A stretch of DNA of 64,000 nucleotides, from NCBI RefSeq assembly GCF_014656075.1, contig NZ_BNBS01000043.1:1-64000 (forward strand). Reading direction: 5' to 3'. The position numbers and the translations under genes were made by a program. The DNA comes from Streptomyces hydrogenans. GTDB lineage: Bacteria; Actinomycetota; Actinomycetes; Streptomycetales; Streptomycetaceae. Position 1 is the first letter of the stretch; the number at the start of each line of letters is the position of its first letter. Shown piece by piece: positions 8,607 to 17,659 of the stretch. Below the pieces are notes generated by a model. The model had not been told where the DNA came from. It did no database searches and worked only from the letters and a program-made list of their open reading frames with translations.

Positions 8607-10853
8607 ATGCCTCAGCCCTTCGTCATGCCGGATTTCTATGTCCCGTATCCGGCGCGCCTCAACACCCATGTGGAGGCGGCCCGGACGCACACCCGGGACT
8701 GGGCCCGCGCGATGGGGATGCTGGAGGGATCCGGGGTCTGGGAGACGGCCGACCTCGACGCGCACGACTACGCGCTGCTCTGCGCCTACACCCACCCCGA
8801 CTGCGACGAGGACGCGCTGAACCTCGTCACCGACTGGTACACGTGGGTCTTCTTCTTCGACGACCACTTCCTGGAGGTCTTCAAGCGCACCCAGGACCGG
8901 GCGGGCAGCAAGGAGTACCTGGACCGGCTGCCGCACTTCATGCCGGCCGACCCCGCCGCCGGGATGCCCGAGCCGGTCAACCCCGTGGAGGCCGGCCTCG
9001 CCGACCTGTGGCGGCGCACCGTCCCCGCGATGTCCGACGGCTGGCGGCAGCGCTTCGCCGAGGCCACCGAGGCCCTGCTCAACGAGTCCCTGTGGGAGCT
9101 CGACAACATCAACGACGGCCGGATCGCCAACCCCCTCGAATACATCGAGATGCGCCGGAAGGTCGGCGGCGCGCCCTGGTCCGCCGGACTCGTCGAGTAC
9201 GCCGCCGGGGCCGAGGTCCCCGACCGGGTGGCCCGCTCACGGCCGCTGCGGGTGCTGCGCGACTCCTTCTCCGACGCCGTCCACCTGCGCAACGACCTCT
9301 TCTCGTACCAGCGCGAGGTCGAGGACGAGGGCGAGAACAGCAACGGCGTGCTCGTCCTGGAGCACTTCCTCGGCTGCTCCACCCAGGAGGCCGCCGACGC
9401 CGTCAACGACCTGCTGACCTCACGGGTCCAGCAGTTCGAGAACACCGCGCTCACCGAAGTGCCCGCGCTGGCCGTGCGGGAGGGCCTCACCCCCCTGGAG
9501 ATCGCGGCGATCGGCGCGTACACCAAGGGACTCCAGGACTGGCAGTCCGGCGGCCACGAGTGGCACATGCGCTCCAGCCGGTACATGAACGAGGGCATGG
9601 CCGACGCTCCCGCCGCGGCCCCGGCGCTCGGCATGTCCGTGCTCGACGTCCGGAGCCTGCTCGGCGGCCGGGCCGGCGAGGCGCGACTGCGGAGCCTCAC
9701 CCACACGCCGCACCGGGCCGTCGGCCCCTCCCCCCTCCCCGACTTCGCCCTCCCCTACGCGGTCTCCCTCAGCCCGCACCACCAGGAGGCCAAGCGGCGC
9801 TCCGAGGACTGGGCCGACGCGATGGGGCTCCTCGACGGCATCTGGGACCGGCCGTTGATGGAGGGCTTCGACCTCGCCCTCTGCTCGGCCGGTCTCGACC
9901 CCGACGCCACGCTGGAGGAACTGGAGCTCAGCGCCCTCTGGCTGACCTGGGGCACCTACGCCGACGACTACTACCCGATGGTCTTCGGCCGCCCCCGCGA
10001 CCTCGCCGGGGCCCGGGCGCAGACCGCCCGGCTGAAGGCGTGCCTGCCGGTGGACGACCCCGCCTCCGCCCCGCGGTTCGCCGGGAACGCGCTGGAGCGG
10101 TCGCTCGCCGACGTGTGGGCGAGGACGGCCGGCCCGATGGGCCCGGCCGCCCGTACGGAACTGTGGACCGCGCTCGACGCGATGCTGGAGAGCTGGATGT
10201 GGGAGCTGCACAACCAGGCCCAGCACCGCGTGCCCGACCCGGTCGACTACGTCGAGATGCGCCGCAGCACCTTCGGGTCCGAACTCACCCTGCTGATGGG
10301 CCGGCTGCGCCAGGACGGCGTCCTGCCGCCGGAGCTGTTCGCCTCGGGCACCGCCCGCGCGCTGGAGAACGCGGTGTCGGACTACGGCGCGCTCGTCAAC
10401 GACCTCTTCTCCTACCAGAAGGAGGTCGAGGTGGAGGGCGAGCTGCACAACGGCGTGCTCGTCCTGGAGAAGTTCTTCGACGTCGACCGGGACACGGCCG
10501 TCGGCATGGTGCACGAGCTGATGAACGGACGGCTGCGCCAGTACGAGCAGCTGAAGCGGCGTGAGGTGCCGCTGATGTACGAGCACTTCGGTCTCGACGA
10601 GGCCGGGCGGGCTGCCTTCGAGACCCGGCTGAGGGAGCTGGAGGACTGGCTCGCCGGCGTCCTGCACTGGCACCGGAACGTGCGGCGGTACGGCGCGGGG
10701 GACGTCCACGCGGGCGCCGGCACCCCGCTGCTGCGCGACCGGTCCGACGCGGGGGTGCCGGAGCCGGTCGCGGTCCCGGACTGGACCGTCCCGCACGGGC
10801 TGGGCACCACGGCGGCGCGCGTCGCGAGCGCCTTCGCGGCCGTCCCGTCCTGA
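8607..10853 (+). CDS. geoA: Geosmin synthase (germacradienol/geosmin synthase, two terpene-cyclase domains)
   Basis: A 748-residue bifunctional cytosolic sesquiterpene cyclase that converts farnesyl diphosphate to germacradienol/germacrene D in its N-terminal half. The C-terminal half then converts germacradienol to geosmin with loss of acetone. The N-terminal half has the Mg-binding DDHFLE and NDLFSYQRE (NDxxSxxxE) motifs. The C-terminal half has DDYYPM and a second NDLFSYQKE. The length slightly exceeds the ~726 residues I recall for the S. coelicolor enzyme. ATG 8607 gives the expected MPQPFVMPDFYVPYPARLN start; a GGAAAGG stretch lies 9-16 nt upstream. It is monocistronic, framed by hairpins on both sides. 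The enzyme is a strong marker for Streptomyces and related actinomycetes. Confidence 0.96.
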   Translation: MPQPFVMPDFYVPYPARLNTHVEAARTHTRDWARAMGMLEGSGVWETADLDAHDYALLCAYTHPDCDEDALNLVTDWYTWVFFFDDHFLEVFKRTQDRAGSKEYLDRLPHFMPADPAAGMPEPVNPVEAGLADLWRRTVPAMSDGWRQRFAEATEALLNESLWELDNINDGRIANPLEYIEMRRKVGGAPWSAGLVEYAAGAEVPDRVARSRPLRVLRDSFSDAVHLRNDLFSYQREVEDEGENSNGVLVLEHFLGCSTQEAADAVNDLLTSRVQQFENTALTEVPALAVREGLTPLEIAAIGAYTKGLQDWQSGGHEWHMRSSRYMNEGMADAPAAAPALGMSVLDVRSLLGGRAGEARLRSLTHTPHRAVGPSPLPDFALPYAVSLSPHHQEAKRRSEDWADAMGLLDGIWDRPLMEGFDLALCSAGLDPDATLEELELSALWLTWGTYADDYYPMVFGRPRDLAGARAQTARLKACLPVDDPASAPRFAGNALERSLADVWARTAGPMGPAARTELWTALDAMLESWMWELHNQAQHRVPDPVDYVEMRRSTFGSELTLLMGRLRQDGVLPPELFASGTARALENAVSDYGALVNDLFSYQKEVEVEGELHNGVLVLEKFFDVDRDTAVGMVHELMNGRLRQYEQLKRREVPLMYEHFGLDEAGRAAFETRLRELEDWLAGVLHWHRNVRRYGAGDVHAGAGTPLLRDRSDAGVPEPVAVPDWTVPHGLGTTAARVASAFAAVPS

Positions 10854-10862
10854 CACGCGGAA

Positions 10863-10890
10863 GGGCCGCCCCGGCACCGCGGGGCGGCCC
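10863..10890 (+). terminator. Strong GC hairpin after geosmin synthase
   Basis: GGGCCGCCCC (10863-10872) and GGGGCGGCCC (10881-10890) form a perfect 10-bp stem with an 8-nt loop, starting 9 nt after the geosmin synthase stop codon. There is no T-tract. Confidence 0.7.
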
Positions 10891-10902
10891 TCCGGCCGTG
10901 GT

Positions 10903-11071
10903 CTAGGGCGTGTCTGGCCATTCCCGTCGGATCAGGCCGGGTCGTCCGGTGCGTGCGATCGGCGTGCGGCCGGGGCGGCCTCGTAGCGGCGCTACTTGGG
11001 CGTTTCGGCCGTGCGGCGAGCGTGCGTGCCGGGCGGGCCGGACCCGGCGGGAATGGTCGGACAGGCCCTAG
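10903..11071. repeat. 169-bp imperfect inverted-repeat element with CTAG ends (MITE/REP-like)
   Basis: The ends are inverted copies: CTAGGGCGTGTCTGGCCATT at 10903 against the reverse complement CTAGGGCCTGTCCGACCATT ending at 11071, continuing as CCCG-CGG. The interior keeps pairing imperfectly (the CCGG, CGxxCG and CGGCCG blocks match in register) down to a central hairpin, GTAGC-GGC-GCTAC (about 10984-10996). The whole element could therefore fold into one long stem. The right CTAG supplies the TAG stop of the S4 protein gene. I recall similar CTAGGGCCTGTC-type sequences between convergent Streptomyces genes, so it may be a dispersed family. It has no coding capacity. Confidence 0.65.
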
Positions 11072-11433
11072 GTCTGGCGGCCGCGCAGCTCGTCCAGCTC
11101 GCGGCGCTCCCGCTTGGTCGGGCGGCCGGCGCCCCGGTCGCGGACGGCGGCGAGGGCGACGTGCTCGCGGGGCGGCGGGGGCGGACTGTTGTCCACGTAC
11201 GCCTCGGCGGCGGCCGGCGGGCCGACCCGCTTGGTCAGGAGCTCCTTGACCTCGACGATCCGCTCGCGGCCCGCCACGTAGACGCGGACCTCGTCGCCGG
11301 GCTTCACGGACTGGGCGGGTTTGGCCCGCTCGCCGTTGACCTTCACGTGGCCCGCCCGGCAGGCCGCGGCGGCCTGCGAGCGGGTCTTGGTCAGCCGGAC
11401 GGCCCAGATCCAGGCGTCGACGCGTGCGCTCAT
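11068..11433 (-). CDS. S4-domain RNA-binding protein (Hsp15/HslR-like)
   Basis: A 121-residue protein with an N-terminal S4 domain: RVDAWIWAVRLTKTRSQAAAAC, then AGHVKVNGERAKPAQSVKPGDEV. The C-terminus is basic (RPTKRERRELDELRGRQT). Hsp15-type proteins bind stalled 50S subunits carrying peptidyl-tRNA and help recycle them. ATG 11433 has GGAGG 9 nt upstream. It lies 17 nt downstream of a conserved unknown gene and is probably cotranscribed with it. Its TAG stop codon lies inside the terminal CTAG of the inverted-repeat element, so insertion of that element may have redefined the C-terminus. Confidence 0.85.
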   Translation of the reverse strand: MSARVDAWIWAVRLTKTRSQAAAACRAGHVKVNGERAKPAQSVKPGDEVRVYVAGRERIVEVKELLTKRVGPPAAAEAYVDNSPPPPPREHVALAAVRDRGAGRPTKRERRELDELRGRQT

Positions 11434-11450
11434 CGGCCCCCGCCTCCCGC

Positions 11451-11948
11451 TCAGCCCTGCTGGAACAGCTCGGCGGGCAGCGGCTTGAGCAGCGCGTACA
11501 GGTCGTCGGTGATCGGCCGGTCCCAACTGGCGATCGTCACCAGGACGTTGTCGCTGCGGTCGAACTGGACGCAGGAGATACGGCTCTCGGAGAGCTTGAG
11601 ACGGCGCACGATGAGGAGGTTGTCGCCCTGCATGACGGGGACGTCCTCGGTGTCGAGCACCTCGACCGGCTCGTCGTTCTCGAGGGCGGCGAGGAGCTGG
11701 GCGACCTCGAAGGGGATCTGGCCCTCGGCGAGCTCCCGGGCCGGCGAGCCCTCCGGGAGGTTGCCGATGATCATCGCGGGGCCGCGGCCGCCGAAGAGGT
11801 CGTAGCGCAGGAAGACGCCCTGGCAGGAACCGTCGGGGGCCGGCAGCAGACCGGCGCCGAGATTGCCGGGCCAGTCGCCCGGGTCCATGGCGAGGACGTC
11901 GAAGTCCGGGCCAGCGGGAGTGGCACTGCGGCGGCGGAGGAAGGACAT
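11451..11948 (-). CDS. Conserved actinobacterial protein of unknown function
   Basis: A 165-residue soluble protein, acidic, with no signal peptide or membrane segment. It begins MSFLRRRSATPAGPDFDVLAMDPGDWPGN and has several hydrophobic strands (NLLIVRRLKL, NVLVTIASWD). I recognise it only as a type of conserved Streptomyces hypothetical protein and cannot give a function. It is the upstream gene of a likely two-gene unit with the S4 RNA-binding protein. No close ribosome binding site is evident before the ATG at 11948. Confidence 0.7.
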   Translation of the reverse strand: MSFLRRRSATPAGPDFDVLAMDPGDWPGNLGAGLLPAPDGSCQGVFLRYDLFGGRGPAMIIGNLPEGSPARELAEGQIPFEVAQLLAALENDEPVEVLDTEDVPVMQGDNLLIVRRLKLSESRISCVQFDRSDNVLVTIASWDRPITDDLYALLKPLPAELFQQG

Positions 11949-12026
11949 ACGGCCATGGTACGTGCCCGGGCGCGCGGTGCGGCGCCGGGCTCGGCCCTTC
12001 CGGCGCCGGACCGGCCCCGCCGGGAC

Positions 12027-15000
12027 TCAGCCCAGCGGGTCGGCCGCCCCGGACGTCTCCGCCGGGTCGCCCGGCTCACCGGGGTCGCCGAGGGCGAGGG
12101 CGAGACCGGAGCGGTCGGTGCCCAGCTTGCGGTAGACGGCGGAGAGCAGCCGGGAGGCCGCCGTGGCGTCGACGCCGAGGACGGCGGCCGGGTCCAGGCC
12201 CCGGACGGTGGCCCCGGCGGCGGCCCGCTCACGGGCGGTGAGCGAGTTGCCGTCGGCGGTGTGCAGGGCGCGCGGACGCAGGCCGGCCGCGGCCAGCTCG
12301 GCACGGGCCTCCTCGACCAGGCCGTCGGCCCCGCAGTCCTGGGCGGTCTCCAGGCCCCGGTACAGGTGCTCGGCGGCTTCGGCGTGGCGTTCGGTCCGGC
12401 GGAGCGCCGCGCCGAGCGCGACCAGCGAGCGGGCCAGCTCGTACGCGGCCGGGGACTGGTCCAGCCAGTCGACGGACTCCTCCAGGAGCTTGATCCGGTC
12501 GGCGCCCTCGGAGACCTCGGCGGTCACCCGGAGCGCCTGGCCGATCGCGGAGGGCGCGCCGTACTGACGGGCGCGGGCGACGGCGTCCTGGGCGGTCGCG
12601 AGGGCCTTGGCCGGGGAGGTGGTGGCGGCCTCGGCGAGGGCCAGGTGGAGCTGCCAGGGGCTGCACGACGGGTTGCGCTTGCCGCGCGGCTCCAGCCGGC
12701 GGCCGATGTCGGCCAGCGCGGCGGCGGCCTCCTCGGCGCGGCCGGTGGCGAGGAGCAGGGCGGCGTGGACGGTCTCGCAGTCGGGGATGGTGACGGTGGC
12801 CGGGAAGGGCTCGCCGAAGTCGTGGTCGCGGGCGACCCGCTCGGCCTCCGCCGTGCGGCCGCGGGCCAGGAGGACCTCGATCATGACGCCGGTGGCGTAC
12901 CAGAGGGCGGGGGTGCGGGGGCCGACGCGCTCGGCGAGGCGCAGGCCCGCGCGGGCGAAGTCCTCGGCCTCCATGAGACGGCCGCGCCGGAAGCGGATGT
13001 AGCCCAGAAGGGTGTACGCGAACGAGAGGTGGGCTCCGCGCCAGCCCTGCTTCTCGAACTCGGCGGTGCCCGCGGCGAAGAGTTCCTCGGCGCGGCCGGG
13101 CCGGTCGGCGTAGAGGTGGATGAGGGCGACGAGGACCGGGACCTCGAAGCCGCGGCTCTCGTCGGCCCAGCTCAGGCCGCCTTCGAGGGCCCGCTCGGCG
13201 TGCCGGAGGGCGACGGTGGCGGGCTCGGCGCGCAGGGTGGCGTCCCAGGCGCGCAGCCCGATGATGTAGCGCTCGGTGAGGTCGCGGCCGGGAGCCGGTC
13301 GGCGAGGGTCGCGAGGCGGCGGGAGCGGGCGGGCGACTCGGGCTCGTCGGAGCGGAGCGCGTCCCACATGAAGCGCTCGGCCTGCATGCGCAGACGGCTG
13401 CGGGAGTCGGTGGTGAGCCGGCTCTCGTGCTCCAGCAGCTCGGACGCCTCGACCAGACGGTCGCTGTGGGCGAGAACCTGGGAGAGGCGGTAGACGATGC
13501 CGTGGCGCAGGGCCTGGTCGGAGATGGGCTGTTCCAGGGCGGCGCGCAGGTGGTTGACCGTGGTGGCGGGCTCGGTGAGGAGCGACGCGGAGCTGAGTTC
13601 GAAGAGGACGGCCGCCCGCTCGTCGGCGGTGGGAGGTTCGCGCAGGGCGCGGGCCAGGTGGCGGCGGGCCGCGTCGGGCGCGCCTGCGCGGAGGTTCTCG
13701 CGGGCGGCGGCGCGGAGCTGGGCGACGACGGAGGGGTCGCCCTCCGGGTGGGTCTCCAGGAGGTGGCGGGCCGCGGCGGCGGGGCCGAGCCCGGCGTCGA
13801 TGACGCAGGCGGCGGCCTGGCCGTGGAAGGCGACGCGGATGCCGTCGGGGATGGCGCGGTAGACGGCACTGGCGATGAGCGGGTGGACGAATTCGAGCGG
13901 CCCGGCCGGGTCGCCGCTCTCGGCGAGGACGCGGGCCTCGCGGAGGCGTTCCGCGCAGTCGGCCACGGCCTCGTCGCCCAGGCCGGCGAGGGATCCGGCG
14001 AGCGCGGGCGAGATCTCGGTGCCGAGGACGGCGCAGGCCCAGGCGAGCCGGACGGTGGTGGGGCCGAGCCGTTCGAGGCGGCTGATGAGGCCGCTGCCCT
14101 TGAGGGCGGCGGCGAGGTCGCGCAGCTCGTGGGCGCCGTCGGCGGTGGGGTCGAGGCCGCGGTCACGGACCTTGGCGGCCAGCTCGACGGTCTCGAAGGG
14201 GTTTCCGGACGTGACGGTCCAGAAGTCGCGACAGAAGGCGTCGTCGGCGTGGGCGCCGATCCGGTCCCGGACCAGCTGGGCGACCGCGTCGGCGGTGAGC
14301 GGGGCGAGGCCGTGCGGACGCTGTCCGGACCGGTGGCCGGTGAATTCGGCTCCCTCGTCGGGGAGTTCGTCGGGCCGGTAGGCGACGACGAGCAGCATGG
14401 GGAGGTCCTCGGCGCGCGGCGCGAAGGAGGCGAGCCAGCCGAGGGACTCGGGGTCGGCCCAGTGGGCGTCGTCGAGGACGACGACGAGCGGGGCGCGCCG
14501 GACGGCCAGGTGGGTGAGGATCCAGTCGAGGCCGTCGCGCAGGCCCTGGGGGTCGGGCGAGGAGCCGGCGGTGGCGGCGCGCAGGCCGAGGGCGGGACCG
14601 ACGATGTCGTACCAGGAGCCGAGCCGTTCGCGGAGTTCGGCGTCGGAGGCGTGGGCGAGCTGGGGCTGGAGGAGCTGGCGGGCGACGTGGAAGGCGACGC
14701 GCTGCTCCTGGTCGCCGCCGCGGGCCGAGAGGACCGTGCAGCCGCGGGCGCCGGCCCGGCGGCGGATCTCGGCGAGGAGGGTGGTCTTGCCGAGTCCCGC
14801 GGGTGCGGCGTAGACGAGGACTCCGCCGCGCGCGGCGGGCGGTTCGGCGGCGCGCGGGGCGTCGGAGGCGGAGCGGGCGGCGTGCAGGGGGACGACACGG
14901 GCGTCGCGCGGTGCGGGCACGCGCTCGGGCGGGGACGGGGGCTCCGGTGCGAGGCCGGTGAGCAGGTCGAGCGCCTCTTCGGCGGCGTCGAGCGCGGCCT

Positions 15001-15055
15001 CGCGTTCGAAGAGGCCGAAGCCCAGGCGGGCCGGCCTGCCGTCCTGTCGTGCCAC
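12027..15055 (-). pseudogene. Large AAA-ATPase regulator with a degenerate LuxR-type HTH, split by a frameshift
   Basis: The two parts of this LAL-like regulator lie in different minus frames. The 5' part (15055 to about 13290) carries the Walker A PAGLGKTTLL, the Walker B LVVVLDDAHWAD and the AAA arm. It reads naturally to RRLATLADRLPA, then loses family-like sequence and stops at 13172. The 3' part resumes in another frame at GRDLTERYIIGLRAW and contains TPR-like repeats. It ends with a weak LuxR-like helix-turn-helix (LTARERAAAGATVRGLDPAAV, then LLSAVYRKLG). The switch lies near 13283-13297, in GTCGCGGCCGGGAGCCGG, a G/C run prone to slippage or sequencing error. An intact gene would encode about 1,008 residues. 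GTG 15055 follows a G-rich ribosome binding site. Either a recent pseudogene or an assembly error. Confidence 0.75.
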
Positions 15056-15369
15056 GTTCCACCCCCACACAGGGGGCGCACGCCCGGCGCACGGTCGGGG
15101 CGCCGGGGCGATCACCCCACGAAAGGTCCAGCGTACGCCGGAACGAGCGCTGTGTAACGGCATTCTTCCAAGCAGTTCGGGTGGTCTTGGCGGAGGTGGG
15201 GGCACTCGGCGACCCGCAGGTCGGGGGGTGTTCGACGGACAGATGTGCGGTGCCGGGGAAGCGGCGCGGGGGGCGTGTCGTCCTTGACCGCGATGCCTGC
15301 GAATACTCCCATATGACGGACGGTCAGTTCATGATCGTCACACGGTCCTGACGAGGGGATGAGCCGACC
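15056..15369. other. Divergent intergenic region, regulator/GH89
   Basis: A 314-nt divergent spacer. TTGACC at 15284-15289 could be a -35 for the GH89 gene, but no convincing -10 stands at the right distance. No clear palindrome or RNA gene was seen. Confidence 0.4.
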
Positions 15370-17622
15370 ATGAGACCTCCGTTTTCCCGTGCGCGGTCCT
15401 GGGCCGCGCGCTCGGCGTGTTCCCTCGCCCTGTGCGCCGCGGCGCTGACCGCGCTGCCCACGTCGGCGCCCGCCTCCGCCGAACCCGCCGGGCCCACCGG
15501 GCCGGCGGCCGGCGCCCCGGCGGCGGCGCCCTACTCGACGAGCGCGGCGCGTGCCGCGCTGGTGCGGCTGCGGCCGCGCCACGCGGGCCAGTTCGAGCTG
15601 GTCCTGGTCCCCCGCTCCGACGCCGCCGACCGGTTCACGGTCTCGGGGTCGACGGGCCGGATCGTGGTCACGGGCTCCACGCCGGCGGTGCTGCTGCGCG
15701 GGGTGCACTGGTACCTCAGCTACACGGTGGGCGTGGACCTCGGCTCGCCCGGCGACAGCCTCGCGGCACTGCCGGACCGGCTGCCCGGGCCGTCCGGCAC
15801 GGTCACCAAGTCGGCCTCGGTGCCGCACCGGTTCGCGCTCAACGACACGGACGACGGCTATTCGGGCGCCTACCGGGACTGGGCGTCGTACGAACGGCAG
15901 ATCGACCTCCTGGCCCTGCACGGGGTGAACGAGGTGTTCGTGCAGATGGGCGCCGAGGCGGCCTATCACGCGGCGTTCCAGGAGTTCGGCTACACGGGCG
16001 CGGAGCTGCGGGAGTGGATCCCCGGGCCGGCGCACCAGCCGTGGTGGCTGATGCAGAACATGGCGTCCTTCGGCGGCCCGGTCACCGACCAGCTGATCGC
16101 CCGCCGGGCGGCGCTGGGCAAGCGGATCGTGGACCGGCTGCGGGAGCTGGGCATGACGCCGGTGCTGCCGGGGTACTTCGGCACGGTGCCGCCGGGCTTC
16201 GCGGAGCGCAACCCGGAGGGCCGGGTGGTGCCGCAGGGCCGGTGGATCGGCTTCACCCGGCCGGACTGGCTGGATCCGCGCGGCCCGCTCTTCCCGCGCG
16301 TCGCCGCGGCGTTCTACCGGCACCAGGCCCGGCTGCTCGGCACCACCACGATGTACAAGATGGACCTGCTGCACGAGGGCGGGAACGCGGGCGACGTGCC
16401 GGTCGGCGAGGCCGCGGCCCGGGTGATGGAGACCCTGGACGACGCGCGGCGGGGTGCGACCTGGGTGCTGCTCGGCTGGCAGCGCAACCCGAAGGCCGAG
16501 CTGCTCGCGGGCGTCGACACCTCGCGGCTGCTCGTGGTGGACGGCCTCTCCGACCGGTACGACAACCTGGACCGGGAGACGGCCTGGTCCGGGACGCCGT
16601 ACGCCTTCGGCACCATCCCCAACTTCGGCGGGCACACCACGATCGGTGCCAACACCTCGGTGTGGACGGACCGGTTCGAGGCGTGGCGGACGAAGCCGGG
16701 CAGCGCGCTGCGCGGCATCGCCTTCCTCCCGGAGGCCACCTCCGCCAACCCGGTGACCTTCTCCCTCTTCACCGAGCTGGCCTGGCGGGACACCCCGGTG
16801 GATCACGCGGGCTGGTTCACGCAGTACGCGGCCCGCCGCTACGGCGCCCCCGACCCGCACGCGGCCCAGGCGTGGGAGTGGCTGCGGAAGGGCCCGTACG
16901 GCACCCGGTCGAACGGCTGGAGCGAGTCCCAGGACAGCCTCTTCACGGCCCGGCCGAGCCTGACCGTGCGGACCTCGGCCTCCTGGGGCCCGAAGGCCAT
17001 GCGGTACGACGCGGCGACCGTGGAGCGGGCGCTGACCGAGCTGTTGCAGGTGGCGCCGGCGCTGCGGAACACCGACGCGTACCGCTTCGACCTGGTGGAC
17101 ACCGCCCGGCAGGCGCTCACCAACCGCAGCCGGGTGCTGCTGCCCCGGATCAAGGCCGCGTACGAGGCGAAGGACCTGACGGCCTTCCGGGCGCGGGCGG
17201 CGGAGTGGCGCGGCTCCATGACGCTGCTCGACGCCGTCCTCGCCACCGACCGGAGGTTCCTGCTCGGGCCGTGGCTGGAGGGCGCCCGCTCGTGGGCGCG
17301 GTCGGACGTGGAGCGGGCCACCCTGGAGTTCGACGCCCGCTCGCTGATCACCACGTGGGGGCACCGGGCGGGCAGCGAGGCGGGGCTGCACGACTACGCC
17401 AACCGCGAGTGGTCGGGCCTCGTGTCGGGCTTCTACGCCCCCCGGTGGTCGGCGTACCTGGACTCGCTGGAGACCTCGCTGGTCACCGGGCGGGCGCCCG
17501 CCGCGATCGACTGGTTCTCCTGGGAGAACGCCTGGAACCTGCGGCGGGACTCCTACCCGGTGACCCCGAAGGGCGACCCGGTGGCGCTGGCGACCCGGGT
17601 GCGCGACAGCCTGCGCGCCTGA
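15370..17622 (+). CDS. Secreted alpha-N-acetylglucosaminidase (GH89)
   Basis: A 750-residue exported glycoside hydrolase predicted to release alpha-linked terminal GlcNAc. The signal peptide has a basic RARSWAARSA start and a hydrophobic core, with cleavage probably after APASA. An N-terminal alpha/beta domain (to about 140) precedes the catalytic barrel, whose GH89-like blocks are ALNDTDDGYSGAYRDW, HGVNEVFVQMGAEAAY, GFTRPDWLDPRGPLF, MYKMDLLHEGGN and GTIPNFGGHTTIGANT. A helical C-terminal domain follows (YDAATVERALTELLQVAPAL onward). Family enzymes include human NAGLU and clostridial GH89 proteins acting on mucin-type glycans; the natural substrate here is unknown. It is monocistronic, and an acidic catalytic pair is expected in the barrel. 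Confidence 0.88.
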   Translation: MRPPFSRARSWAARSACSLALCAAALTALPTSAPASAEPAGPTGPAAGAPAAAPYSTSAARAALVRLRPRHAGQFELVLVPRSDAADRFTVSGSTGRIVVTGSTPAVLLRGVHWYLSYTVGVDLGSPGDSLAALPDRLPGPSGTVTKSASVPHRFALNDTDDGYSGAYRDWASYERQIDLLALHGVNEVFVQMGAEAAYHAAFQEFGYTGAELREWIPGPAHQPWWLMQNMASFGGPVTDQLIARRAALGKRIVDRLRELGMTPVLPGYFGTVPPGFAERNPEGRVVPQGRWIGFTRPDWLDPRGPLFPRVAAAFYRHQARLLGTTTMYKMDLLHEGGNAGDVPVGEAAARVMETLDDARRGATWVLLGWQRNPKAELLAGVDTSRLLVVDGLSDRYDNLDRETAWSGTPYAFGTIPNFGGHTTIGANTSVWTDRFEAWRTKPGSALRGIAFLPEATSANPVTFSLFTELAWRDTPVDHAGWFTQYAARRYGAPDPHAAQAWEWLRKGPYGTRSNGWSESQDSLFTARPSLTVRTSASWGPKAMRYDAATVERALTELLQVAPALRNTDAYRFDLVDTARQALTNRSRVLLPRIKAAYEAKDLTAFRARAAEWRGSMTLLDAVLATDRRFLLGPWLEGARSWARSDVERATLEFDARSLITTWGHRAGSEAGLHDYANREWSGLVSGFYAPRWSAYLDSLETSLVTGRAPAAIDWFSWENAWNLRRDSYPVTPKGDPVALATRVRDSLRA

Positions 17623-17659
17623 CCGGCGGGGCCGACGGGTCGGGTCGGTCCCGGCGGGT

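Noticed and set aside
13172..13367. Two separate regulator genes instead of one broken one
   Set aside because: The 3' part starts without a ribosome binding site and continues the TPR region of the 5' part exactly at the frame change.
15284..15315. TTGACC as a promoter for the GH89 gene
   Set aside because: No -10 element at 16-18 nt; CATATG and TACTCC lie at 20 and 14 nt.
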